Shown in pieces: positions 28,080 to 37,275 of a DNA stretch of 64,000 bases (position 1 is the stretch's first letter; each line of letters starts with the position of its first letter). Source of the stretch: Chryseobacterium sp. 52 (GTDB lineage Bacteria; Bacteroidota; Bacteroidia; Flavobacteriales; Weeksellaceae); the NCBI RefSeq assembly GCF_002754245.1, contig NZ_PEEX01000001.1, positions 558,001-622,000 of the forward strand, read 5' to 3'. The notes beneath the pieces were generated by a model that worked only from the letters and a program-made list of their open reading frames with translations, was not told the DNA's origin and ran no database searches. A program made the position numbers and the translations under genes.

Positions 28080-29196
28080 GGTGAGGCACAAAACGGCTCT
28101 GGTTATTGGTGATCAGATGAACACTTTCTCTGATCCCAATGCCGGCAGGCTCCTGCCCGATTACCCAGCTCCCGATCACCGGATAATTGCCGTCAAAATT
28201 GGGAAGGTCAAATAACTGTTGATAAATAAAACCTTCTTTACCGTAGATTCCATCGTTCTGCTCTACCGGAATATTATTTTTGTACAGGACCACATTGGCT
28301 CCTTCTCTTGAGTAAATTGGTTTTTTAGCAAAATCCTTCAGATGTCTGGGCTCAAAATAAGCCTCCAAAAGATAAGGATGTCCGGGATACATCTCCCAAA
28401 GTACCGGCAGAAGAGCTTTAGAAGAAAGCAAGATTTTCCAGGCAGGCTCAATCCATTGTGATCTGAAACCATTTTTTACAAGTTTTTCTCCAAAACCGTC
28501 TGCCAGAATCCATTCATAAGGATAAAGCTTGAAAATATATTCCATTACCGCCCGGTCTTCAGCAATAAATTCTGAAATATCATCCGCCCAGCCAATGTCC
28601 TGAACAGGAATAAATTCTGTATTAAAACCAGCCTGAGATGCACAGTCGCGCATATATTCCACATTCGTAACATCTTCAATATTAGTGAGCGATGCAAAAT
28701 AAATATGATGCGGATTCATATAATTTTTAAGATGCTTCCAATACTCTACAAGCTTCTCATGAATAGAATTAAACTGATCTTTATATGGAAACAGTTCCTG
28801 AAGCCAGTACCATTGTATGACTGAACCTTCATATAACGATGTTGGGGTGTCAGCGTTAAATTCAAGCATTTTTAGATTTTTGCCATCAAAACCAAAATCA
28901 AATCTTCCGTAAATCGAAGGGTGATCTTCTTCCCAGGTTGTAATGATATAATTCCGGAACCATTCAGGAATATTGAATTGATCCCAAAGATTTTTCTCAA
29001 TAATATAATCTACAGCTTTCAGGCACATCTGCCAGAGTTCTGCAGTTGCACTTTCTATTGTATTTACTTCTTCTGTAGTCAACTGGTAATAATGGCTTTC
29101 ATCCCAATAAAGCCCATCCAGAGAATGATAACCGAACCCTAGATTTTCAAGCTTATGCTGCCAGTTTTTTCTGAACTGTGACTGAATTCTTTCCAT
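28069..29196 (-). CDS. Glutathionylspermidine synthase-family ATP-grasp ligase (YgiC-like)
   Basis: 375 residues, matching the synthetase-only members of the family (E. coli YgiC/YjfC), without the amidase half of Gsp synthetase. Typical stretches: YGRFDFGFDGKNLKMLEFNADTPTSLYEGSV (substrate and Mg site), WILADGFGEK, EAYFEPRHLKDFAKKPIYSREGANV. The family forms an amide bond using ATP; the true substrate of YgiC-type enzymes is unsettled. It lies 3 bases after a small lipoprotein gene, an arrangement like ygiB-ygiC. Confidence 0.85.
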   Translation of the reverse strand: MERIQSQFRKNWQHKLENLGFGYHSLDGLYWDESHYYQLTTEEVNTIESATAELWQMCLKAVDYIIEKNLWDQFNIPEWFRNYIITTWEEDHPSIYGRFDFGFDGKNLKMLEFNADTPTSLYEGSVIQWYWLQELFPYKDQFNSIHEKLVEYWKHLKNYMNPHHIYFASLTNIEDVTNVEYMRDCASQAGFNTEFIPVQDIGWADDISEFIAEDRAVMEYIFKLYPYEWILADGFGEKLVKNGFRSQWIEPAWKILLSSKALLPVLWEMYPGHPYLLEAYFEPRHLKDFAKKPIYSREGANVVLYKNNIPVEQNDGIYGKEGFIYQQLFDLPNFDGNYPVIGSWVIGQEPAGIGIRESVHLITNNQSRFVPHLIG

Positions 29197-29199
29197 AAT

Positions 29200-29526
29200 T
29201 TATGATGATGCACTGAAACCGCTTCTTCCCAGCTGGCCTCTTACCACATTTCCTTTGTAATTATTTCTTCCTATATTGGATTTCGTACTTATTGCGTCAC
29301 TGTAATAACCTGCCTTTTGATAAGAACCATAACTGTAAGCTCCGTAAGGTTTGAAAGCATGATACAGTAAAATTCCTGCCATAAAGCCATGCGATCTTGT
29401 ATAAGTAGCCGTGGTATCAGACCTCATATAGACTTTCTTTTCTGCATTATCTTTAGGTTTTTCCTGAGAACAGGCGGCCAAAACTCCTGTTACGAAAAGT
29501 AATTTTATAGAACTTGACTTTTTCAT
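29200..29526 (-). CDS. Small Tyr/Gly/Ser-rich lipoprotein (YgiB-like by context)
   Basis: 108 residues. Lipobox VLAAC (Cys 19). The rest is rich in Tyr, Gly, Ser and Lys (YGAYSYGSYQKAGYYS, then VVRGQLGRSGFSASS). No catalytic motif. Position directly upstream of the YgiC-like gene and the composition recall the DUF1190/UPF0441 (YgiB) proteins that accompany YgiC in Proteobacteria; this link is inferred from context, not from sequence identity. It might be an envelope substrate or partner of the ligase. Confidence 0.65.
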   Translation of the reverse strand: MKKSSSIKLLFVTGVLAACSQEKPKDNAEKKVYMRSDTTATYTRSHGFMAGILLYHAFKPYGAYSYGSYQKAGYYSDAISTKSNIGRNNYKGNVVRGQLGRSGFSASS

Positions 29527-29846
29527 TATTGAACTGTTATAAAAAATTCATAGTCCTTTTTCGTTTTGACGATTTGCTCGGAGCCATTACTGTCCTCACC
29601 TCCTACAAGAGTGTCTCCCAAACTTGGGATTGTATCTTTTTTAATGATCTCTTTAAAAAGGTTATTATCCTTCCAGATCCTATGTTTGGTAATAAGAATA
29701 TCTTCAGAACCTACATGTTCAACAGAAAGTACCGTTTCAACAGAACCCTTTTTGTTTACATTATTTACTTCATCTTCTTTTTCTTTTTTACAGGCTGTAA
29801 ATGCCATTATTCCAGCTAATAATAGGGATAGTTTAATTTTTTTCAC
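29526..29846 (-). CDS. Small lipoprotein of unknown function
   Basis: 106 residues. Signal MKKIKLSLLLAGIMAFTAC with lipobox Cys 19, then a charged stretch (KKEKEDEVNNVNKK) and a small beta-rich remainder. Family not recognised. Its stop and the next gene's start overlap by 1 base, so it heads a three-gene unit with the YgiB-like lipoprotein and the YgiC-like ligase. Confidence 0.6.
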   Translation of the reverse strand: MKKIKLSLLLAGIMAFTACKKEKEDEVNNVNKKGSVETVLSVEHVGSEDILITKHRIWKDNNLFKEIIKKDTIPSLGDTLVGGEDSNGSEQIVKTKKDYEFFITVQ

Positions 29847-29924
29847 TCGGACAGTAATTTTTCACAAAAGTAGTAATTTAGTAATGATATTATTTTAAAT
29901 TTACAAGGCAAAAATTATTTTATT

Positions 29925-30785
29925 ATGAAATGGACAGACGATAGAAGTGACAATGTAGATGACAGGCGTGGAACCGGCGGAGGTGGCGGAGGCGCTATTG
30001 TAGGCGGTGGATTGGGAACCTTGATCATTGCTGCAATCATATTCTTTTTAGGAGGAGATCCGTCATCATTCCTTTCTTCTTCTGGTGGAAACAGTTCTGC
30101 TCCTACTGAACAAAGAGATTTAAGTCCCGGTGAGCTAAAAATTCGGGAATTTGTCAAAATGGTTACTGCTGAAAATGAGCAGACCTGGACTAAAATTTTC
30201 GCTGAAAATGGGATGCGGTATCAGCCTGCCCAAGTTGTTTTATTTGATGACACTACCCAATCCGGATGTGGAGTAGCTCAATCTGCTATGGGTCCCTTTT
30301 ACTGCCCTGCAGATCAGAAGGTGTATATGGATATGAGCTTTTTTAAAGAACTTCAGCAGAAATTCGGAGCACAGGTTACAGAATTCTCTATTGCTTATGT
30401 AATGGCTCACGAAATGGGACATCACGTTCAGACTCTTTTGGGAACTACCCAGAAAGTAGATGCCTTAAGAAGAAGTGGGAGATATTCTGAAGCAGACCTG
30501 AACAGAGTATCTGTAGCTACAGAATTGCAGGCAGATTTCTACGCAGGTGTCTGGGCCAAGCAAACTGACAGTAGAGAGCACATACTGGAACCTGGTGATA
30601 TAGAATCTGCAATAGAAGCAGCCGAGGCTGTGGGCGATGACAATATCCAAAAAAGATCACAAGGCTATGTCAATCAGGAAAGCTTTACGCACGGCTCTTC
30701 TGCCCAGCGTAAGGAATGGTTTATGAAAGGCTACAATACAGGAGATATTAAACAGGGAGATACTTTCAACCAACTTTTGAAATAA
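29925..30785 (+). CDS. Neutral zinc metallopeptidase (YpfJ/KPN_02809 family)
   Basis: 286 residues. The N-terminus is Asp/Arg/Gly-rich and leads to one membrane helix (about 28-48). The C-terminal domain has the zinc motif HEMGHH (about 161-166) and downstream ELQADFYAGVWA with the third ligand Glu, the signature of the neutral zinc metallopeptidase DUF of YpfJ. CGVAQSAMGPFYCPAD holds the conserved Cys pair. Probably a membrane-anchored peptidase; substrate unknown. Confidence 0.88.
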   Translation: MKWTDDRSDNVDDRRGTGGGGGGAIVGGGLGTLIIAAIIFFLGGDPSSFLSSSGGNSSAPTEQRDLSPGELKIREFVKMVTAENEQTWTKIFAENGMRYQPAQVVLFDDTTQSGCGVAQSAMGPFYCPADQKVYMDMSFFKELQQKFGAQVTEFSIAYVMAHEMGHHVQTLLGTTQKVDALRRSGRYSEADLNRVSVATELQADFYAGVWAKQTDSREHILEPGDIESAIEAAEAVGDDNIQKRSQGYVNQESFTHGSSAQRKEWFMKGYNTGDIKQGDTFNQLLK

Positions 30786-30804
30786 CTCTTTTTATACCGT
30801 TAAA

Positions 30805-30837
30805 AACCCCTGAAGAAATTCTTCAGGGGTTATTTTT
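30805..30837. terminator. Strong terminator between converging genes
   Basis: Stem AACCCCTGAAG / CTTCAGGGGTT around a short loop, with T run on the plus strand and A run on the other side, so it probably serves both neighbours. Confidence 0.85.
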
Positions 30838-31686
30838 TTATTGCAGCTCTATCGGGTTGCTGTTTTTCTTAACTTCTTCTTTTACTCTCTCCTCCATTCT
30901 CTTTCTCATATCAGCCGGATTCTGGTTTCTACCACCGCCGCCACCTCCTCTCGCTGTTGGCGGCCCCGGGAAGCCTCCACCGCCGCTGTTCTGCATGAAT
31001 GACATGGGGTCTGTTTTAAACTTTTCCTGCTGCTTCAAATAGTCGGCTCTTTTTACTTTTACCGTATTTCCAAACTGGTTCAAAGCCGGAATTTCAGCAA
31101 TCTTATAATTTTTCATCAGATCAAAAGAATATTCTCCTTTATCATCTTCCACCTTAATAATAAGGCCAGGAAGTCCTCCAAATTTATAAGGCCCGTCCTG
31201 ATAAGGCAGATCGGTTGTAAACCAGGCCGTCCATTTTCTTCCTGCAAAATCAGTTGTCGCTTTTTGTACCTTATACTCTCCTATTTTGGTTGTTTCAGAA
31301 GACATTTTCCAATTTAACGGGCGGTCTTCTTCATAAGTATAGATATCTCTTCCAATTCTGTCTTTAAAGAGTATTTTCTGACTGGATTTATCTTTTTCGA
31401 TAGAATAACTGATATTTGTCCTAAATCCTTCCAGCTGTTCCCTGTTAATGGAACCTCTTCCTCCTCCACTCTGAAAAGCCTTCTGCATCGTGGAATCTCT
31501 CTTAAATCTGTTTTCAGAATAAAAAAGAGACTTTTCTCCGGAAATATCTAAATAGGCATTTTCAGTTTTAATATCTGTTTTATTTTCCGCGTCAGGTTTC
31601 ATGGTTACCTGATACACAAATCTGTTATTTTGTGCAGAAATATGCTGTATAAACAGCGCTAAGGCAATGATCCCTATTTTTTTCAT
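30838..31686 (-). CDS. GLPGLI family protein
   Basis: 282 residues with a signal peptide ending at ISAQ. It contains the naming motif: YKFGGLPGLIIKVED (about 165-180), and the usual WTAWFTTDLPYQDGP before it. A Gly/Pro/Arg-rich insert (GGGGFPGPPTARGGGGGG) lies near the C-terminus. The family is Bacteroidota-specific, secreted, with no known function. A perfect -7 element, TAACTTTG, is on the minus strand at 31725-31732. Confidence 0.88.
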   Translation of the reverse strand: MKKIGIIALALFIQHISAQNNRFVYQVTMKPDAENKTDIKTENAYLDISGEKSLFYSENRFKRDSTMQKAFQSGGGRGSINREQLEGFRTNISYSIEKDKSSQKILFKDRIGRDIYTYEEDRPLNWKMSSETTKIGEYKVQKATTDFAGRKWTAWFTTDLPYQDGPYKFGGLPGLIIKVEDDKGEYSFDLMKNYKIAEIPALNQFGNTVKVKRADYLKQQEKFKTDPMSFMQNSGGGGFPGPPTARGGGGGGRNQNPADMRKRMEERVKEEVKKNSNPIELQ

Positions 31687-31831
31687 TATAGAATAAATTT
31701 ATTCTTTGGATTTCAAAAGGTTAACAAAGTTAAGTCATCAATAATAAAAATCGATAAAATAAAAATGCTGATTTTTATATCCTGATTTTTGTTCGTATTT
31801 TTGCATCATTAAATCATTCTAAATAAATACA

Positions 31832-32161
31832 ATGATAAAAGTATCAGACCAAGCAAAGGCAAAAGCCATCCAACTTATGTCGGAAGATGGTTTCAACCCT
31901 GCTGAAGATTATATAAGAGTAGGGGTAAAAAGTGGAGGATGTTCTGGTTTAGAGTATGTTTTGGGATTTGACAATCAAAAAACAGACACAGATCAGGTTT
32001 TTGAAGACAATGATGTAAAAATTGTTGTTGAGAAAAAATCAATCCTTTATTTAGCAGGAACAATCCTTGAATATTCAGGAGGATTGAACGGAAAAGGGTT
32101 TGTTTTCAACAATCCTAATGCATCCAGAACGTGTGGTTGTGGAGAGAGTTTTTCTTTATAA
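31832..32161 (+). CDS. A-type iron-sulfur carrier (SufA/IscA/HesB family)
   Basis: 109 residues. The three conserved Cys are present: GGCSGLEY (near 37) and the C-terminal TCGCGESF (near 102-104). A-type carriers pass Fe-S clusters to apoproteins. The gene directly precedes sufB and so belongs to the SUF operon. TATTTTTG at 31796-31803 is the likely -7 element of this operon. Confidence 0.9.
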   Translation: MIKVSDQAKAKAIQLMSEDGFNPAEDYIRVGVKSGGCSGLEYVLGFDNQKTDTDQVFEDNDVKIVVEKKSILYLAGTILEYSGGLNGKGFVFNNPNASRTCGCGESFSL

Positions 32162-32241
32162 TTAGAGGTTAGAAATCAGAAATTAGAAACAGCATATTGC
32201 TCGGTCTGAAATCTGAAATCTAAAATCTAAAATCTATTAAA

Positions 32242-33690
32242 ATGAGTAAATATACTGAAGACGACTTAAGAGTTGATCTCGAAAATAAAAAATATGAATT
32301 CGGTTGGGAAACGAAAATCGATTACGAGGATTTCCCAATTGGTTTAAATGAGGATATCGTCCGTGCCATCTCTGCAAAAAAAGAAGAGCCGGAATGGATG
32401 ACAGAATGGCGTTTGGAGTCTTTCAGAATCTGGTTGAAAATGACGGAACCTACCTGGGCTAACATTAAATATGAAAAACCTGATTTTCAGGCGATCAAAT
32501 ATTATGCAGCACCAAAAGTAAATGCTGAACTGGCAAGTTTAGATGAGGTAGACCCTGAATTATTAAAGACTTTTGCAAAATTAGGGATCAATATCGAAGA
32601 GCAGAAAAGACTTTCAGGAGTTGCTGTGGATATTGTAATAGACTCTGTTTCTGTTAAAACAACCTTCCAGGATACATTAATGGAAAAAGGAATTATTTTC
32701 TGTTCTATTTCTGAGGCTATTAAAAACCACCCAGATCTGGTAAGAAAATACCTTGGAAAAGTAGTTCCGAGAGGAGATAACTTTTATTCAGCATTAAATT
32801 CCGCAGTATTCTCTGACGGAAGTTTCTGCTATATTCCAAAAGGCGTAAGATGCCCAATGGAACTTTCCACTTATTTCCGAATCAACCAGGCAGGAACAGG
32901 ACAGTTTGAAAGAACACTTGTAATCGCTGATGAAGGAAGTTATGTTTCCTACCTTGAAGGATGTACAGCCCCTTCAAGAGACGAGAATCAGCTTCACGCA
33001 GCTGTTGTGGAACTAATTGCCATGGATGATGCTGAAATTAAATATTCTACCGTTCAAAACTGGTATCCAGGAAATGAAGAAGGAAAAGGTGGGGTTTTCA
33101 ATTTCGTAACCAAAAGAGGTCTATGTGAAAGAAAAGCAAAGATCTCCTGGACACAGGTTGAAACAGGTTCTGCTGTAACATGGAAATATCCTTCTTGTAT
33201 CTTAAAAGGTGACGGATCCATCGGTGAGTTTTACTCTATCGCTGTGACCAACAATCACCAGTATGCAGATACGGGGACAAAAATGATTCACATCGGGAAA
33301 AATACCAGATCAACAATTATTTCAAAAGGGATCTCCGCAGGAAAATCTCAGAATTCATACAGAGGTCAGGTAAAAGTAATGCCTTCCGCAAAAGGAGCAA
33401 GAAATTTCTCACAGTGTGACTCTCTATTGATGGGTAACGAATGTGGCGCACATACGTTCCCTTACATTGAAATCAAAGATCCTACTGCTCAACTGGAACA
33501 TGAAGCAACAACTTCTAAAATTGGAGAAGATCAGATTTTCTACTGTAACCAGAGAGGAATTAGCACAGAAAAAGCGATTGCCTTGATTGTCAATGGATTC
33601 AGTAAAGAAGTTTTGAATAAACTTCCAATGGAATTTGCTATCGAAGCTCAGAAGTTACTGGAAATTTCTCTTGAGGGTTCTGTGGGATAA
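32242..33690 (+). CDS. sufB: Fe-S cluster scaffold subunit SufB
   Basis: 482 residues, standard for SufB. Recognisable stretches: [63 protein letters not shown] and the C-terminal CNQRGIS with the conserved Cys. With SufC and SufD it forms the SufBC2D scaffold on which clusters are built. The 80-base spacer before it holds near-repeats of AAATCTGAAATCT, a common filler in these genomes. Confidence 0.96.
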   Translation: MSKYTEDDLRVDLENKKYEFGWETKIDYEDFPIGLNEDIVRAISAKKEEPEWMTEWRLESFRIWLKMTEPTWANIKYEKPDFQAIKYYAAPKVNAELASLDEVDPELLKTFAKLGINIEEQKRLSGVAVDIVIDSVSVKTTFQDTLMEKGIIFCSISEAIKNHPDLVRKYLGKVVPRGDNFYSALNSAVFSDGSFCYIPKGVRCPMELSTYFRINQAGTGQFERTLVIADEGSYVSYLEGCTAPSRDENQLHAAVVELIAMDDAEIKYSTVQNWYPGNEEGKGGVFNFVTKRGLCERKAKISWTQVETGSAVTWKYPSCILKGDGSIGEFYSIAVTNNHQYADTGTKMIHIGKNTRSTIISKGISAGKSQNSYRGQVKVMPSAKGARNFSQCDSLLMGNECGAHTFPYIEIKDPTAQLEHEATTSKIGEDQIFYCNQRGISTEKAIALIVNGFSKEVLNKLPMEFAIEAQKLLEISLEGSVG

Positions 33691-33881
33691 TTTGAAATAC
33701 GGTAATCTAAGATAGAGGGTATATGGAGTACTTTTAATTTTTGATTATATTACCGGCTAGTAATTTATAAGGAAAAGGGGTTTGTTAATCAAACCAGCAA
33801 AAATAAATAATTATAACATCGAAAAAGGCGGCATTCAATCATTTTCAAATGATCTGATAGCCAAATTATCATATTAAAACT

Positions 33882-34625
33882 ATGTTAGAAATCAAAAACT
33901 TGCACGCCAAAATTGAGGACGGCGCAGAAATTTTAAAAGGTATTAATCTTGAAATAAAGCCGGGTGAAGTTCATGCTATCATGGGACCGAACGGAGCAGG
34001 AAAATCTACTCTTTCTTCTGTCATTGCAGGAAAAGAAGATTATGAAGTAACAGACGGAGAAATTTTTTTCCAGGGAGAAAATATCAGCGAAGATGCTCCT
34101 GAAGAAAGAGCACATAAAGGAATCTTCCTTTCTTTCCAATATCCGGTGGAAATTCCGGGAGTTTCTGTAACCAACTTCATTAAAGCAGCTTTAAACGAAA
34201 CAAGAAAAGCAAACGGTCTGGAAGAAATGCCGGCAAAAGAAATGCTTGCTCTTATCCGTGAAAAATCTGAGCAATTAGGTATAAAAAAAGATTTCCTTTC
34301 AAGATCACTGAACGAAGGATTCTCCGGAGGTGAAAAGAAAAGAAATGAGATTTTTCAGATGATGATGCTTAACCCTAAATTAGCGATTCTTGATGAAACT
34401 GATTCAGGATTAGATATTGATGCGTTAAGAATTGTTGCAGATGGTGTAAACCAATTTAAAAATGAAGGAAATGCAGTTCTTTTGATTACTCACTATCAAA
34501 GATTGCTGAACTATATCCAACCTGACTTTGTTCACGTTCTTGCCAATGGAAAAATCATCAAAACCGGTGATAAATCTCTTGCTTTAGAACTTGAAGAAAA
34601 AGGGTACGACTGGCTTCTTAACTAA
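33882..34625 (+). CDS. sufC: Fe-S assembly ATPase SufC
   Basis: 247 residues. ABC ATPase motifs: Walker [10 protein letters not shown] (about 37-45), signature [11 protein letters not shown], Walker [13 protein letters not shown] and the H-loop THYQR. This is the SufC form of ABC ATPase, which drives conformational change in SufBC2D and is not a transporter. The 191-base gap from sufB contains only a small GGTTTG/CAAACC hairpin (about 33779-33796). Confidence 0.95.
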   Translation: MLEIKNLHAKIEDGAEILKGINLEIKPGEVHAIMGPNGAGKSTLSSVIAGKEDYEVTDGEIFFQGENISEDAPEERAHKGIFLSFQYPVEIPGVSVTNFIKAALNETRKANGLEEMPAKEMLALIREKSEQLGIKKDFLSRSLNEGFSGGEKKRNEIFQMMMLNPKLAILDETDSGLDIDALRIVADGVNQFKNEGNAVLLITHYQRLLNYIQPDFVHVLANGKIIKTGDKSLALELEEKGYDWLLN

Positions 34626-34739
34626 GAAGATTTTTTCAGCAGGGATGTTATCAATCCTTTCTGAAGACGCGGAAAACCCGCAGAACATAATATTATTTTT
34701 AAATATATAAAATAAGGTGTGATGGCCGAAATATCAGTA

Positions 34740-36047
34740 ATGGCTTTATACGATCAGATTATTGACAATCACGGTGAATTTTTGGAGAGTCTTCGTCACA
34801 GGTTTCTGGATGAAGAAAGACAATCTGCTCTTCAAAAGTTCGAAAACATAGGTTTTCCGACAAAAAAAGACGAAGAATATAAATATACCAACATAAAAGA
34901 GATTACGGAGAAAAACTATAATTTTTTTCCTAAAGAAAGTCATAATATCACGAAAGAACAGCTGGATCAGCTGCATCTGGGTGAAGAAAATTTTGACTGG
35001 ATCGTTTTTGTAAACGGTACACTTCACAAAGAGCTTTCAAAAGTTTCTATCGAGAACGTAGAGTTTCTTTCATTCAATTACGCTTTGAATGATGAGAAAC
35101 ATAAAGAAGTATTTGACCAGTATTTTAATACCATTGCTTCTAAAGACACTGCTTTCACGAACTTAAACCTTGCATACTGCAAATATGGTTTCTTTTTGAA
35201 AGTTCCCAAAAATGTAGTGATCGAAAAACCGATCCATGTTTTTTATATTTCGCAAAATCAGGAGGAAAATACATTTTACAATACAAGAAACTTATTGATT
35301 GTAGAAGAAGGAGCTAAAGTAGAGGTTATAGAAAGTCACCATAATTTTGACAGTACTTATGTGCTGACAAATTCTGTGACAGAAATCTTTACACACTCTA
35401 ATGCAAAAGCAGACTGGCATAAGCTTCAGAATGATAACAATACGTCATATCTTATCGACAGTACTTTCGCAAGACAGGAAAAAGACAGTTTAACCACTGT
35501 GAACACGTTCTCTTTCGGTGGAAAACTGATAAGAAACAACCTGGATTTTATTCATAACGGAAGTAATATCAACTCGTTTATGAACGGAATCACCATCATT
35601 GGAAAAGACCAGCTGGTAGATCACCATACTGCAGTTCACCACAATTTCCCGAACTGTGAAAGCTACCAGAATTACAAAGGTATTTTCGACGGCAATGCCC
35701 ACGGCGTTTTCAACGGAAAAGTGTTCGTAGATAAAATTGCCCAGAAAACCAATGCATACCAGCAGAACAACAATGTATTGCTAACTGAAGGGGCTACTAT
35801 TGACACCAAGCCTCAGTTGGAAATCTTTGCTGATGATGTAAAATGTTCTCACGGCTGTACAGTAGGTCAGCTGAATGAAGATGCCCTGTTCTATTTAAGA
35901 GCAAGAGGAATTTCAAAGAAAAAAGCTCAGGCATTGCTTTTATATGCTTTTGCCAATGATGCTATGCAGAACATTGACATTGAACCGCTTAAAGAAAAAA
36001 TTTCGAAACTTTTAGCTGAAAAGCTGCAGGTGGATTTAGAATTTTAG
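34740..36047 (+). CDS. sufD: Fe-S cluster assembly protein SufD
   Basis: 435 residues from the ATG at 34740 (MALYDQI), the start I favour because SufD of relatives begins this way; an in-frame ATG at 34722 would add six residues. The C-terminal part has the SufB/D hallmark HHNFPNCESYQNYKGIF, KVFVDKIAQKTNAYQQN, LEIFADDVKCSHGCTVGQL and FYLRARGI. It completes sufBCD. A terminator follows, so cysteine desulfurase (sufS) and sufE are not in this operon as seen here. Confidence 0.93.
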   Translation: MALYDQIIDNHGEFLESLRHRFLDEERQSALQKFENIGFPTKKDEEYKYTNIKEITEKNYNFFPKESHNITKEQLDQLHLGEENFDWIVFVNGTLHKELSKVSIENVEFLSFNYALNDEKHKEVFDQYFNTIASKDTAFTNLNLAYCKYGFFLKVPKNVVIEKPIHVFYISQNQEENTFYNTRNLLIVEEGAKVEVIESHHNFDSTYVLTNSVTEIFTHSNAKADWHKLQNDNNTSYLIDSTFARQEKDSLTTVNTFSFGGKLIRNNLDFIHNGSNINSFMNGITIIGKDQLVDHHTAVHHNFPNCESYQNYKGIFDGNAHGVFNGKVFVDKIAQKTNAYQQNNNVLLTEGATIDTKPQLEIFADDVKCSHGCTVGQLNEDALFYLRARGISKKKAQALLLYAFANDAMQNIDIEPLKEKISKLLAEKLQVDLEF

Positions 36048-36066
36048 ACTTATATAAATTGATGCC

Positions 36067-36098
36067 AAAAAAAGCACTTCTTAATTGAAGTGCTTTTT
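36067..36098 (+). terminator. Rho-independent terminator of the suf operon
   Basis: Stem AAAGCACTTC / GAAGTGCTTT with a six-base loop and T run. Its A-rich left flank may also let it serve the converging DUF3078 gene. Confidence 0.85.
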
Positions 36099-36118
36099 TA
36101 TTGATCTGCTATCTCGAA

Positions 36119-37042
36119 TTATTTTTTCATCCAAGACTGATTATCTTTCTTATCAGAGCGTTTCTTCCCATTATCAATATTATACGCGAAACCAACTCCT
36201 AAAGTCTGTTTAAGCTGTGTTTTCTTAATTTGATTATGATCATATAAAAGATCCAGAGTGATATTCGTAGAAATAAACTTATTGATCTTCATATTAAGAA
36301 TTCCACTGTATCCAAGCACCAATCTTTCAGGATGGTCAAGATAGTTTGAAAATACCGAAGCACTGTTCGTCAGGTTGATATTCTCCATGATTTTGATCTT
36401 ATATATAGCCGTACCCAGGAAACCGAACTGGAAGAGTGAAGAATCCCCATCATTTTTAAGGCCATACGTTCCTGCGGTCTGAAGTTCTTCATCCAGAACA
36501 AAGGTCACTCTGGCATTGGCCGGACGAAGTGTTAATGTAAAATTATCGTTGGGACGGTACGTCACACCGACACCAACATTAAGGTATCCCGGAGCCATAA
36601 AATTAGAAATCTTCTTCGCGTCAGGATTATTTCCATCTTCGTAACCACCCGCAAACTGAGTTTGAAGGCCTATCCCTCCTGAAAGATACCAGTTCTTGAC
36701 AAATTCACGCCCGTAATTGGTAGACAGGTTGATTACATCCTGTGTTTTTCTGGTTCCGATACCTTTTGTATTATTTTGTCCGTAACCCAGAATAATGATA
36801 TTCTCCCAAAGATCTTTGCCTTTTTCATAGGTAAGGTTATAATTAGCTCCGGCAAGCCAGCCAACATTGTTAGCTCCCCCTCCTACCCAATTTGAAAAGG
36901 CAGCCTGATTAAGCATTAATGTATTCTGTCCCTGAATAGACCAGGCTTTTACAGTATCTGTTACAGGAGCATCCGTTTTGGCTTCCTGTGCCATTGTGCC
37001 AATCCCAAAAGAAATGGAAGCAGCTAATAAAAGTTTTTTCAT
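36119..37042 (-). CDS. DUF3078 outer-membrane-type protein (copy 1)
   Basis: 307 residues with signal peptide (to about 18, TMAQ). DUF3078 hallmarks: NQAAFSNWVGGGANNVGWLA (30s-60s), DLWENIIILGYGQN, PEERLVLGYSG-like PERLVLGYSGILNMKINKFIS and DLLYDHNQIKKTQLKQTLGVGFAY. Repeated amphipathic strands suggest a beta-barrel or outer-membrane-associated protein; function unknown. It is highly similar to its neighbour at 37276. -7 element TATTTTTG on the minus strand at 37062-37069. Confidence 0.87.
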   Translation of the reverse strand: MKKLLLAASISFGIGTMAQEAKTDAPVTDTVKAWSIQGQNTLMLNQAAFSNWVGGGANNVGWLAGANYNLTYEKGKDLWENIIILGYGQNNTKGIGTRKTQDVINLSTNYGREFVKNWYLSGGIGLQTQFAGGYEDGNNPDAKKISNFMAPGYLNVGVGVTYRPNDNFTLTLRPANARVTFVLDEELQTAGTYGLKNDGDSSLFQFGFLGTAIYKIKIMENINLTNSASVFSNYLDHPERLVLGYSGILNMKINKFISTNITLDLLYDHNQIKKTQLKQTLGVGFAYNIDNGKKRSDKKDNQSWMKK

Positions 37043-37275
37043 AAGTAAGGATTTTTCGATACAAAAATATACATATAATTTTTGTTAAAAAACTAATCAC
37101 TTATACTTGAAATATTAAAATTAGTATTTAATGCATTAAAAACCTGTGTCATAACTCTAAGAAACGGCCTGAAAAACGGAGAAATGAACTTATGAGTACT
37201 TAAAAATACCACCAAATGATATCAAAAAGAAAGCATCTCCACGGAATTGCTATACTATATACAGAGATCATCTAT

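Noticed and set aside
29514..29898. Plus-strand frames of 101 and 110 codons over the small lipoprotein gene
   Set aside because: The minus-strand frame has a clean lipoprotein signal and couples to its neighbours; the others are mirror frames.
32162..32241. AAATCTGAAATCT near-repeats before sufB as a functional element
   Set aside because: Imperfect AT-rich repetition of a type that I recall as filler between genes in these genomes; no hairpin or promoter pattern stands out.
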